From contig CABJAM010000003.1 in NCBI GenBank assembly GCA_902363555.1, positions 434,001 to 498,000 on the forward strand: a stretch of 64,000 nucleotides of DNA, read 5' to 3'. Within the stretch, counting starts at the first letter, position 1, and every line of letters starts with the position of its first letter. This document shows positions 17,451-25,955 of this stretch, in pieces. Origin of the DNA: Lachnospiraceae bacterium. GTDB taxonomy: Bacteria > Bacillota > Clostridia > Lachnospirales > Lachnospiraceae. The notes beneath the pieces were generated by a model. That model made no database searches. It had not been told where the DNA came from and saw only the letters and a list, made by a program, of their open reading frames with translations. A program made the translations under genes and the position numbers.

Positions 17451-18935
17451 ATGCAGGCTTATAACCCATATTTACCCCAGGATGTATGTATTCCCGACGG
17501 GGAGCCACATGTGTTTGGCGACCGGGTTTATATATTCGGCTCCCATGATAAGGAAGGCGGCGATGGCTTTTGTCTGCTGGATTACGAGGTGTTTTCTGCG
17601 CCCCTTGACGACCTGGGGGGCTGGCGCAGTGAGGGCATCAGCTACCGGGCGTCACAGGACCCGGATTATGATGAGAACAACAGATACATGTATGCGCCGG
17701 ATGTGGTCCGGGGTAATGACGGCCGATATTATTTGTATTATGCTCTGTCCGGCGGACATTTTACAGGCCCTATGCATGTGGCGGTCAGCGATTCGCCGGC
17801 CGGACCGTATGAATATTATGGGTATGTGAAAAATCCCGACGGCTCTGTGTTTAACCGGAATATCACCTTTGACCCGGGCCTTATGAATGATGACGGGGTT
17901 ATCCGGCTTTACTATGGCTGGGCGCTGGCTGCGGACCATCCGGTCAGCCATGCGCAAATGCCTCCGGAGATGAAAGCGCAGCTGCTTAAAATCGAAATGG
18001 ATATGTTCGAGAAAACACTGGAAGAAATCGAGCGGGAGCCGGAAGGGATCGAGGGGGCCAACGTGGTCTGCCTGGCCGATGATATGCTGACAGTCATCGG
18101 GGAGCCGAAGCGGATCGTTCCCGGCCAGTTTGACGCTGCCGGAACAAGCTTTGAGGGCCACGCCTTTTTTGAAGCCAGCTCTATGCGGAAAATCCGGGAT
18201 ACCTACTATTTTATCTATTCGTCGGAGCATCAGCATGAGCTGTGTTATGCCACGAGCCAATATCCGGACCGGAATTTCACTTACGGCGGCGTTATCATTT
18301 CCAACGGTGATATCGGCTGCAATGGACGAAAGCCCGAGGATCGGGCGGCGGCCACGGGAAACAACCATGGAAGTCTGGAAAATATTAATGGGCAGTGGTA
18401 TATCTTTTATCACCGCCAGACCCATAAGACAAGCTTCAGCCGCCAGGGCTGCGCCGAGAAAATCCAGATTCTCCCGGACGGGAGCATACCCCAGGTGGAA
18501 ATGACCTCCTGCGGCTTAAACGATGGGCCGCTGATGGCCGAGGGCGTCTATTCGGCAGGAATCGCCTGTAACCTCAGTAATGGACATATGCCGCACATAT
18601 CACCGAACCCGGTGGAGGAATCTATCCCGTATATCACCCATGATGACAGCGGGCACTTTATCGCAGATATTCGCAGAGGAACGAAGATTGGGTTTAAGTA
18701 TTTTCGGTTTTCCGGTCCGGTCATGCTAAAGATTAACGTTCGCGGAAAACTGGAAGGGAAATTTGATGTCTGGATCGATGGAGAGCATGTAGGTGAGATA
18801 CCGGTATCTCCGGCGGATGTATGGCGTGCGTTTGAAAGCAGGATCGCCGGAGGTGTCAGAAGCGGCAGCCTGTTTTTAACATATGCAGGAGATGGGGCGG
18901 GCGAGTTGTTATCCATAGGCTTTGAAAATCTTTAG
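17451..18935 (+). CDS. Glycoside hydrolase family 43 protein
   Basis: A 494-residue protein without a signal peptide. The five-bladed propeller of GH43 is indicated by D16 in IPDGEP (general base), D141 in FDPG (pKa modulator) and E241 in FFEASSM (acid). A C-terminal beta domain (about residues 390-494) resembles a carbohydrate-binding module. Typical activities are beta-xylosidase or alpha-arabinofuranosidase. Which one applies here is unknown. GGAGGAAAC precedes ATG 17451, preferred over the ATG at 17424. A strong terminator follows. Confidence 0.83.
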   Translation: MQAYNPYLPQDVCIPDGEPHVFGDRVYIFGSHDKEGGDGFCLLDYEVFSAPLDDLGGWRSEGISYRASQDPDYDENNRYMYAPDVVRGNDGRYYLYYALSGGHFTGPMHVAVSDSPAGPYEYYGYVKNPDGSVFNRNITFDPGLMNDDGVIRLYYGWALAADHPVSHAQMPPEMKAQLLKIEMDMFEKTLEEIEREPEGIEGANVVCLADDMLTVIGEPKRIVPGQFDAAGTSFEGHAFFEASSMRKIRDTYYFIYSSEHQHELCYATSQYPDRNFTYGGVIISNGDIGCNGRKPEDRAAATGNNHGSLENINGQWYIFYHRQTHKTSFSRQGCAEKIQILPDGSIPQVEMTSCGLNDGPLMAEGVYSAGIACNLSNGHMPHISPNPVEESIPYITHDDSGHFIADIRRGTKIGFKYFRFSGPVMLKINVRGKLEGKFDVWIDGEHVGEIPVSPADVWRAFESRIAGGVRSGSLFLTYAGDGAGELLSIGFENL

Positions 18936-18977
18936 CCGCCAGTGCTTAATAAAATATTGACGATGAAGTACGGACTT

Positions 18978-19034
18978 GGCCCGGAACATGATCCGCCGCA
19001 TTTGGGCGCATGGGTTCGGGCGGGGCCGTTTTTT
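18978..19034 (+). terminator. Terminator after GH43
   Basis: A GC-rich imperfect stem (arms about 18978-18990 and 19009-19027) is followed by a T-run at 19029-19034. It ends the transcript that includes GH43. Confidence 0.7.
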
Positions 19035-19069
19035 ACTAAATCTAATTTTTGTCAGGGGAGGTTTGGAAA

Positions 19070-19996
19070 ATGATAAATATTTTGCCTGCGTTCAATGGGA
19101 ACTATGAGGAATTGGGAGGTACTTTTGTATTTCCGGAGCAATATGGAATAGAAAATATTTATCCGGTTGCCAATGAGGTTTTTGTCCGGCGTTTGAACAG
19201 GGTTGGCTGTTTTACTCTGGATAAAAACAGTCGTCCGGTTATCTTTTTTGATACACTGGAAAAGCTGGCGGATGAGGCATATACCATTCGGGTAGACCGG
19301 GAGCGGGTGACCATTATCGCAAATGGGGAGAAGAGCGCTTTTTATGGGTTGACTACTCTGTATCAAATGCTTGTCATGGGGCATGGCACTTTAAAATGTT
19401 GTGTTCTTTGCGACAGCCCGCGCTTTTTGCGGCGGGGCGTCATGCTTGATGTCTGCCGCCACTTTTTTGATGTGGAGGAAGTGAAGCGGCTTATTGAACA
19501 AATGTCACTGCTCAAGATGAATCAATTCCATTGGCATTTAAGCGATGATCAGGGCTTTCGTATGGAGAGCGAGTGCTTTCCCGAATTGAATAAAATCAGT
19601 GCGTATCGAAGACTTTCGCCGGACGATCCGTTAGTGAAAAGAGGTATAAAAAATGCCGGAGATACCTATGGAGGCTTTTATACAAAGGCTCAGATCCGAG
19701 AGGTCATCGCCTACGCAAAGGCCCGACAGATCGATGTGATCCCCGAAATCGAGCTACCCGGCCACGGCAGCACAATCCTGGCGGCTTTTCCTCAATATAC
19801 GTGCTCAGGGCAGCCGCTTGGCGTTAAGGGAACCTTTGGTATCCATGAACGTATATTCTGTGCTGGAAGCGATGAAGTCTATCCTTTTTTATACGAACTG
19901 CTGGGGAAGGGGGCAAAGCCGAGGCAGTCCTTCCAGATAATTTTGGCCCCATCGATATGGCCGACATGGCGAGGTCTTTTGTTGAAAATAAAATGA
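19070..19996 (+). pseudogene. GH20 beta-N-acetylhexosaminidase, C-terminally truncated
   Basis: The first ~280 residues match GH20: the N-terminal domain, then FHWHLSDDQGFRMESE, YTKAQIREVIAYAKAR and DVIPEIELPGH, as in the intact gene at 20108. After YPFLYELLG the homology stops where HIGGDEAPK with the catalytic Asp-Glu pair should follow. The remaining residues (GKGAKPRQSF onward) are out-of-frame sequence. The catalytic residues are missing, so the product should be inactive. A deletion of the second half of the gene is the simplest explanation. GGGGAGG precedes ATG 19070. Confidence 0.8.
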
Positions 19997-20076
19997 AGGC
20001 CGTTTATACGGCGGAGGATATTGATAGAGTCGTTGAAATGATTGGGAATATGATGGAAGTTCCGAAACATGAATGA
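19912..20076 (+). pseudogene. C-terminal tail of an unidentified gene fused to the GH20 fragment
   Basis: In another frame than the GH20 fragment, about 19912-20076 encodes a plausible protein tail (PIDMADMARSFVENKMKA, then AEDIDRVVEMIGNMMEVPKH) ending in TGA. It has no start codon of its own and no recognised family. It looks like the 3' end of a neighbour left by the same deletion that cut the GH20 gene. Confidence 0.55.
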
Positions 20077-20107
20077 ATAGGAAAAGAGGAAACAGGAGGA
20101 TTTAAAA

Positions 20108-21562
20108 ATGTGTATTTCACTTGTACCGCAGCCCAAAAGCATCAAGATGCTGGAGGGCCATGCGGCTTATGATACCCAATGTGACCGGATCATCGATGTG
20201 CAGATGCAGCCGCAGGCTTATGTGTTAAAAATATTGCCGGAGCGCATCGAAATCCGTGCGGGCAGCCCACAGGGGTTAAAATATGGCGAGACGACGCTAA
20301 AGCAGCTCTGCTTTTGCGGTGGCGGACAATATCCCTGTCTTGTGATTGAAGATTGTCCGGCATTTGAATGGCGGTCGTTTCATATGGATTGTGCAAGGCA
20401 CTTTATGCCATTGGACGAATTAAAAAAGATGGTCCATATGGCTTCGTTTTTTAAGTTTAACCGGTTTCACTGGCATATTTCCGATGACCAGGGCTGGCGG
20501 ATTGAATCCGAAAGGTATCCAAAGCTTCATCAGATCGGTTCCCGGCGTCAGGGCGATCACTTTGGCGATTATGATTCGGACGCGTGGGAGGGCGGCTATT
20601 ATACAAAAGCACAGGTGCGGGAGCTGGTGGCTTACTGTGACAGCTTAGGCATCCAGATCGTGCCGGAAATCGATATGCCCGGGCATGTGAGCGCCATATT
20701 GGCCGCATATCCGGAGCTTGGCTGTAATGGTGCACCAGTTAGTGTGGGAACGAAGGCCGGCATTTACTGGGATATTTTGTGCGCTGGTAAGGAATCCACC
20801 TTTGAATTTATTGAAAATCTGCTGGTTGAGCTGCTGGAGCTATTTCCGGGGGATACGTTCCATATCGGCGGCGACGAAGCGCCCAAAGCTCATTGGAAGG
20901 ACTGTCCGCACTGCCGCAGGCGTATGGAGGCGCTGGGGCTTGAAAATGTGGGCCAGCTTCAGGGATATATGGCCAATCGTATTGCTAAATTTCTTAAAGA
21001 AAAAGGACGGCGGGCGATTGCATGGAACGAAGCGTCCTATGGGGGAAATCTGGACCGGGATATTGTTCTTCAGTTATGGACGGAGGATAAAAGCGGGAAG
21101 GTGCGGGAGCATTTAAAAGGCGGCGGGCAGGTGATATTGTCGGAAATGCTGCACAGCTATTGCGACTACCCCTACGCCTTTATATCATTAAAGAGTGTTT
21201 ATGACGCGGATCTGGCATCTGCGGCTCTGGCTGGGGGCGGTATCGGAAATATTATCGGGACCGAGTGTCTGGCATGGAGCGAGTATATACGGGATGTGAA
21301 AACACTGGAAGGCTTGTGCTGGCCCAGATATGCCGCCTCGGCAGAGGTGGGTTGGTGCGGAAATGACCGACCGGGCTATGATTCCTTTGCCGGGCGGCTG
21401 GAAAATCTGTTTCCGGCATTTGCGCTATATGGCATTGAGGCGACGCAGCCAGATGGCTGGATACCGTCGGAGCCGGAGGCGTTAAAACAGCTGGCGGCGT
21501 TTCAAAAGAACTTTCCCAAGGAAGTGATGGAGGGATTTGCCAAAGCTCAGGAGGAAGTTTAG
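20108..21562 (+). CDS. Beta-N-acetylhexosaminidase, GH20
   Basis: An apparently intact 484-residue, cytoplasmic GH20 enzyme that removes terminal GlcNAc or GalNAc. Visible motifs are FHWHISDDQGWRIESE, VPEIDMPGH and the catalytic pair D256-E257 in HIGGDEAPK. In GH20 the substrate acetamido group acts as nucleophile, held by the Asp, while the Glu is the acid. The C-terminal WSEYIRD and WPRYAASAEVGW segments are also typical. AGGAGG precedes ATG 20108. It lies just after the broken GH20 paralogue, which it may have made redundant. Confidence 0.9.
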   Translation: MCISLVPQPKSIKMLEGHAAYDTQCDRIIDVQMQPQAYVLKILPERIEIRAGSPQGLKYGETTLKQLCFCGGGQYPCLVIEDCPAFEWRSFHMDCARHFMPLDELKKMVHMASFFKFNRFHWHISDDQGWRIESERYPKLHQIGSRRQGDHFGDYDSDAWEGGYYTKAQVRELVAYCDSLGIQIVPEIDMPGHVSAILAAYPELGCNGAPVSVGTKAGIYWDILCAGKESTFEFIENLLVELLELFPGDTFHIGGDEAPKAHWKDCPHCRRRMEALGLENVGQLQGYMANRIAKFLKEKGRRAIAWNEASYGGNLDRDIVLQLWTEDKSGKVREHLKGGGQVILSEMLHSYCDYPYAFISLKSVYDADLASAALAGGGIGNIIGTECLAWSEYIRDVKTLEGLCWPRYAASAEVGWCGNDRPGYDSFAGRLENLFPAFALYGIEATQPDGWIPSEPEALKQLAAFQKNFPKEVMEGFAKAQEEV

Positions 21563-21590
21563 GACTGTGTTAAAAGAAAGGTAAGTGTTT

Positions 21591-22460
21591 ATGTATTCAT
21601 TAAAAACTTTTGCCACTGGGATTGCTTGGGGAGAAGGACTCCGCTGGTATGGTGAAAATCTATGGTTTTCAGATATTTATGGTAAAAAAGTTATGAAGGC
21701 CGATATTGCTGGAAATGTTACTGAAATTGCAGACATTCCCCAGATGCCTTCCGGACTGGGGTTTCTGCCAGGCGGAGAGCTTTTGATAGTCTCCGGCGGT
21801 GATAAATGTGTGATGAAATTTGTGGAGGGGCGCCTGGTAGAATATGCAGATTTAAGTTCAGAGGCCGTGGGGATTAACGACATGGTTGTTGATCGTAAGG
21901 GTAATGTGTATGTCGGCTGCTATGGCTTCCCCATTGAGAAATATCAGGGCGGACCAGCCAATGGCTGGATTACACTGGTAACGGCGGACAGGAAAATTTA
22001 TCACAGGGCCGGAACAGGAATGATGTCGCCCAATGGTATGGTTATTACGCCCGATGACAGAACATTAATTGCAGCGGATACGTTTGCAGGCCAATTGGTT
22101 GCCTTTGACCGGGATGAAGATGGGATATTATATAACAGGCGTATATGGGCGGAACTTCCATCGGGTCCGGATGGGATATGTATTGACGCCGAGGGTGCTG
22201 TTTGGGCGGCCATACCCGGAAAAGGTATTGTTGCCCGGATATGTGAGGGCGGATTCATTACAGATGTGATAAAATGTACGGATACGCCGCTGTGCTGTAT
22301 GCTTGGCGGTGATGATCGGAAAACATTGTTTATCGTTACAGTGCCTGTTCATAACGAATTAAATACGGAGGATTTGAGTAATCCTGAGAAAGCAACAATG
22401 CAAAAGGGGTCCGTTATTACCCGGACGACGGTGGAAATTCCTGGAGCCGGATGGCCCTAA
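21591..22460 (+). CDS. SMP-30/gluconolactonase family protein
   Basis: A 289-residue six-bladed beta-propeller of the SMP-30/gluconolaconase/LRE family, which hydrolyses sugar lactones with a bound divalent metal. The segments WGEGLRWYGENLWFSDI (first metal Glu), GINDMVVDRKGNVYVG and SPNGMVITPDDRTLIAAD are the family core. ATG 21591 is properly spaced from AAAGG, while GTG 21585 is too close. In this island it may act on an aldonolactone made by oxidation of a released sugar. Confidence 0.85.
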   Translation: MYSLKTFATGIAWGEGLRWYGENLWFSDIYGKKVMKADIAGNVTEIADIPQMPSGLGFLPGGELLIVSGGDKCVMKFVEGRLVEYADLSSEAVGINDMVVDRKGNVYVGCYGFPIEKYQGGPANGWITLVTADRKIYHRAGTGMMSPNGMVITPDDRTLIAADTFAGQLVAFDRDEDGILYNRRIWAELPSGPDGICIDAEGAVWAAIPGKGIVARICEGGFITDVIKCTDTPLCCMLGGDDRKTLFIVTVPVHNELNTEDLSNPEKATMQKGSVITRTTVEIPGAGWP

Positions 22461-22520
22461 GGCCTGGATGAATGAAAGTATAATGAAGGACAGCCGATTA
22501 AATCAGGAAGGATAAATATA

Positions 22521-24032
22521 ATGAAACAATATTGTATGTATGAGCTTGAATTTACAGCTGCACCACCGGAAGGCTCTGAAATTTTTGTGGATTTGGACGC
22601 GATATTTTTCATAGATGGAGAGAACTGCAAAGAACATGTGAAAGGTTTTTACGCGGGCAATGGTATCTATAAGGTGCGTTTTCTGCCCAGGAAGCCCGGA
22701 CGCTATTTCTGGAGCGTGACCGGTGTGGTGGATCTAAGCGGCAGCGATATATGCGCGCCTGCCGGGAAAGGTCATCATGGTATAGTTAATGCGGTTGGAA
22801 CGCATTTTGAATATGAAGATGGAACAAATTTTATTCCAGTGGGCACAACGATTTACGCGCTGGCACATCAGGATCAGGAATTAATCGACATCACCTTTAA
22901 AACATTGCAGGTGTCCCCCTTTAACAAGGTACGGCATTGCCTTTTCCCAAAGCATTATGATTACAATAATAATGATCCGGAATTTTTTCCATTTGAAAAA
23001 GATACGAAAGGAAAATGGGATGTCAACCGTCCGTGCTATGCGTTTTGGGAGCATTTTGAATCCGTCATCTTCCGGCTGGCGAAGCTGAATATTCAGACAG
23101 ATTTAATTCTGTTTCACAGCTATGACTGCTGGGGTTTTTCAGAGATGAGTATGGAAGAAAACAGAAGCTATCTGGAATATGTGTTGCGACGATTTGCCGC
23201 TATTCCGGATCTATGGTGGAGTATGGCAAATGAGTTTGATCTTGTTTTTGCAAGAGACATGGAGGATTGGTATGCCATTGAAAAATTTATCGCTGAAAAT
23301 GATCCATACCATCATCTGCTGAGCAATCACAACTGCTTTGCATTTTATGATTTTACACGCCCGGCCATTACCCATTGCTGCATACAGACGACCCAGGTGG
23401 AAAGCGCTGCAAAGTTTTTGAAGGAATATGGTAAGCCGGTTGTATATGATGAATGCTGTTATGAAGGAAATCTGCCGAAGGCGTGGGGAAATATATCCGG
23501 CTTTGAGATGGCGAACCGGTTTTGGATCGCCTGTGTGCAGGGAGCTTATGCGACACATGGGGAGACTTTTTTGTCCGATGATGATATCCTCTGGTGGTCA
23601 AGAGGCGGTCGACTGAAGGGCGAAAGTAGAGATCGGATCGCCTGGCTGAGGACGATACTCGAAGAACTGCCCGGCCCTCTATTACCATGGGAAGCATCCC
23701 ATGAACCGGGGCTGCACGAAGAGGAATATGAGAAGCTGGCCCGGCGGTTTGGTATGCTTATGATGTCCATGCCGGAATCACAGCAGGAAAGTGCGCTGGT
23801 AAAGGAAGGGGAATTTCGAGGACATTGCGGCGACGATGTGTTTATTCAGTATCTTGCAAGACATTGTGTCGGCCGGATGGATTGGGAGCTTCCGTTACAT
23901 AAAGATTACCGTGTGGAAATTATAGATATGTGGGAAATGACGAGAAAAACTGTATATGCCAGGGTAAACGGACAAATGACGATCAGGCTGCCCGGAAAAG
24001 AAGGAATCGCTGTTCTGGCTACGGCGGTTTGA
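22521..24032 (+). CDS. Glycoside hydrolase-like protein with DUF5060 and TIM barrel (DUF5605-type)
   Basis: A 503-residue cytoplasmic protein. The first ~85 residues form the DUF5060 beta-sandwich (YELEFTAAPPEG, then VRFLPRKPGRYFW). A TIM barrel of the apiosidase-like/DUF4038 superfamily follows, with likely acid/base E238 in WSMANEFDLV and nucleophile E311 in VVYDECCYEG. The C-terminal part resembles DUF5605. AGGAAGGAT precedes ATG 22521. The substrate is unknown, and the neighbours suggest a plant or host glycan side chain. Confidence 0.8.
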   Translation: MKQYCMYELEFTAAPPEGSEIFVDLDAIFFIDGENCKEHVKGFYAGNGIYKVRFLPRKPGRYFWSVTGVVDLSGSDICAPAGKGHHGIVNAVGTHFEYEDGTNFIPVGTTIYALAHQDQELIDITFKTLQVSPFNKVRHCLFPKHYDYNNNDPEFFPFEKDTKGKWDVNRPCYAFWEHFESVIFRLAKLNIQTDLILFHSYDCWGFSEMSMEENRSYLEYVLRRFAAIPDLWWSMANEFDLVFARDMEDWYAIEKFIAENDPYHHLLSNHNCFAFYDFTRPAITHCCIQTTQVESAAKFLKEYGKPVVYDECCYEGNLPKAWGNISGFEMANRFWIACVQGAYATHGETFLSDDDILWWSRGGRLKGESRDRIAWLRTILEELPGPLLPWEASHEPGLHEEEYEKLARRFGMLMMSMPESQQESALVKEGEFRGHCGDDVFIQYLARHCVGRMDWELPLHKDYRVEIIDMWEMTRKTVYARVNGQMTIRLPGKEGIAVLATAV

Positions 24033-24157
24033 GAGGTCAGGGCCGGAATCACAGCGGTTACAACGTGCAATCATGTGCAGACCTGACGCGATAGTTACAA
24101 TGATATCTAAAAATAAGTAATTAAAGTGAAGTAACGATAATGTGAAATCTTCTCTTT

Positions 24158-24166
24158 TGCTACAAT
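24158..24166 (+). promoter_or_regulatory. Extended -10 promoter before the symporter gene
   Basis: TGC followed by TACAAT (24158-24166) lies 37 bp before ATG 24203 with no good -35 box, as in extended -10 promoters. The upstream gap (24033-24157) is AT-rich with GTGAA direct repeats at about 24128 and 24142. Confidence 0.4.
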
Positions 24167-24202
24167 AGGAGTACAATAAAACTTATACAAGGAGAAGAGA
24201 AG

Positions 24203-25573
24203 ATGAAGAAACAAAAAGTTGCAAAGGAGCTGAATTTTGGCAAAATGCTGGCATGGCAGACACGGGGCATATCTTTCGGTATCCAGGTGGTATTGCTGAG
24301 CTTTATGACAATTTACTGTACCAATGCCCTGGGCATGGAGGCCGTTTTAGTGGGTACCATTGCCATGATCAGCAAGATTTTTGACGGCTTTACCGATCTG
24401 TTTGCCGGATACCTGGTTGACCGGACAAAGACGAAGTGGGGGAAGGGGCGGCCTTATGAGTTTGCCATTCTCGGTCTATGGCTGACTACCTGGCTTTTGT
24501 TCAGTGTTCCGGAGGGCGCCAGCATGGTGGTGAAATGTGTGTGGATTTTTATCGCTTACGCTATGGCCCAGTCCGTATTTGCCACGCTGCTCAATGCCAA
24601 TCAGAACGTATATATGGTGCGTGCATTTAGAACAGAGGAAAGCTACGTAAAGCTGAACTCACTGGGCGGGCTTATCGTAACCATAGGCGTTATGATCTTT
24701 AATGTGATTTTCCCTATATTTGAAGCGAAAATAATTTATTCGGCCTCCGGCTGGAGCCGCTTGATTGGGTTTATTGCTGTACCTCTGGCAATTATCGGTA
24801 TGATGCGTTTTCTATTCATAAAGGAACGTGAGGATGTCGTTATCGATAAAGTGGAAAAGGTAAATCTGAAGGATGTCGCCGCAGTGTTGAAAAATAACAA
24901 ATATATTTATCTTGTGGCAGTCATTTTATTTATCAGCGCTGTGAGCGGAAGTATGGGTATCGGTAATTATTATTTCCTTTATATTGTTGGCAATGTGGAA
25001 ATCAGCGGTGTTATGGGGCTTTTCGGTGTGCTGGCTATGGTGACCATGGCATTTTATCCAAAGCTGATGAAAAAGCTCAGCGCTGCGAAGCTGATCCAGC
25101 TTGGCTGTCTGTTTTCAATCCCAGGCGGTATCATTTTGTTTATCGCCAACAAAAATCTCGCTTTATTGGCCATTGGCGGTGTGATTTCCGGCGTTGCCAC
25201 GCTGCCCATATCCTTTATGGTCAATCTGCTGATCATCGAATGTGCTACATATAATGAGTGGCAGGACCGACCAAGAATGGAAGGGGCGCTGACCTCCATC
25301 ACAAGCTTTGCTAACAAGCTGGGCTCAGCCTTTGGCAGCCTGCTAATAGGCGCCATGCTGTCGGCAGCAAAATTTGACGGTACATTGAAGGTTCAGCCGG
25401 AGAGCGCCACGCTGATGCTGCGCTTTATCTATGCAATCCTGCCTATGATTTTCGGTGTGATCATTATAATCCTGCTGAGGTTTTATAAGATTGATAAATT
25501 TAAGAAGCAGATGGAAACGGAATGTGAGGCCAAAAGAGCGGCGCTGTCTGGTGACATGCACAGGCATGAATAA
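24203..25573 (+). CDS. GPH-family sugar:cation symporter (MFS)
   Basis: A 456-residue, 12-helix transporter of the glycoside-pentoside-hexuronide family (MelB/XynP type). It shows the family motif DGFTDLFAGYLVDRTKTKWG, where the Asp residues help bind the coupling cation, and YNEWQDRPRMEG in the second half. It should import a glycoside or oligosaccharide with Na+ or H+. GGAGAAGAGAAG precedes the ATG. A small HPr-like gene follows 57 bp later. GPH transporters can be regulated by HPr in some Gram-positives, which makes that neighbour notable. Confidence 0.9.
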   Translation: MKKQKVAKELNFGKMLAWQTRGISFGIQVVLLSFMTIYCTNALGMEAVLVGTIAMISKIFDGFTDLFAGYLVDRTKTKWGKGRPYEFAILGLWLTTWLLFSVPEGASMVVKCVWIFIAYAMAQSVFATLLNANQNVYMVRAFRTEESYVKLNSLGGLIVTIGVMIFNVIFPIFEAKIIYSASGWSRLIGFIAVPLAIIGMMRFLFIKEREDVVIDKVEKVNLKDVAAVLKNNKYIYLVAVILFISAVSGSMGIGNYYFLYIVGNVEISGVMGLFGVLAMVTMAFYPKLMKKLSAAKLIQLGCLFSIPGGIILFIANKNLALLAIGGVISGVATLPISFMVNLLIIECATYNEWQDRPRMEGALTSITSFANKLGSAFGSLLIGAMLSAAKFDGTLKVQPESATLMLRFIYAILPMIFGVIIIILLRFYKIDKFKKQMETECEAKRAALSGDMHRHE

Positions 25574-25630
25574 ATAAGCGGCGCTGTCAAGCCGGGTCTG
25601 GACGTGATCAAATCAGGTAAAGGAGAGACT

Positions 25631-25861
25631 ATGAGATTAAAACAGGAAATCAATTTACAGGATTTTCTACACGCGGTAAATCAGTGTGGAGGCGAGGTCA
25701 TTCTCCGTTTCTCCCAGGAAAATGAGCTGAATATAAAATCCATGTTGTCGAAGGTTGTTCTCGCCACCCTTTATGAAACGCGGGAACTGTTTGATGACGC
25801 GGAGATTTTATGCGAGAATAAAGCTGATGAAAAAATATTGGAGAAATTTACAGATGTGTGA
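25631..25861 (+). CDS. Small HPr-like protein
   Basis: A 76-residue protein, paralogous to the one at 17111 and of identical length. An initial strand, an FLHAVNQCGGEV helix-strand, NIKSMLSKVV and AEILCENKADEKIL match the HPr pattern from helix A onward. The Lys-Ser of the HPr kinase site region is present, but there is no GIHARPA loop with the phosphotransfer His15. Known Crh proteins also lack that His and keep Ser46, acting only in regulation. AAAGGAG precedes ATG 25631. It sits between a symporter and an AraC gene. Confidence 0.62.
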   Translation: MRLKQEINLQDFLHAVNQCGGEVILRFSQENELNIKSMLSKVVLATLYETRELFDDAEILCENKADEKILEKFTDV

Positions 25862-25955
25862 TTATAACAGAAATCGAGCTGCATGTAAAATATAAAGCGG
25901 GCTGCGCTGCCCGGGAAATTCGGAAAAATTTTCAGGCGCCGGCAGGGAGGGCAGT

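Noticed and set aside
17652..18425. 257-codon minus-strand frame opposite GH43
   Set aside because: It is antisense to all the catalytic motifs of GH43, has no start signal and no recognisable fold.
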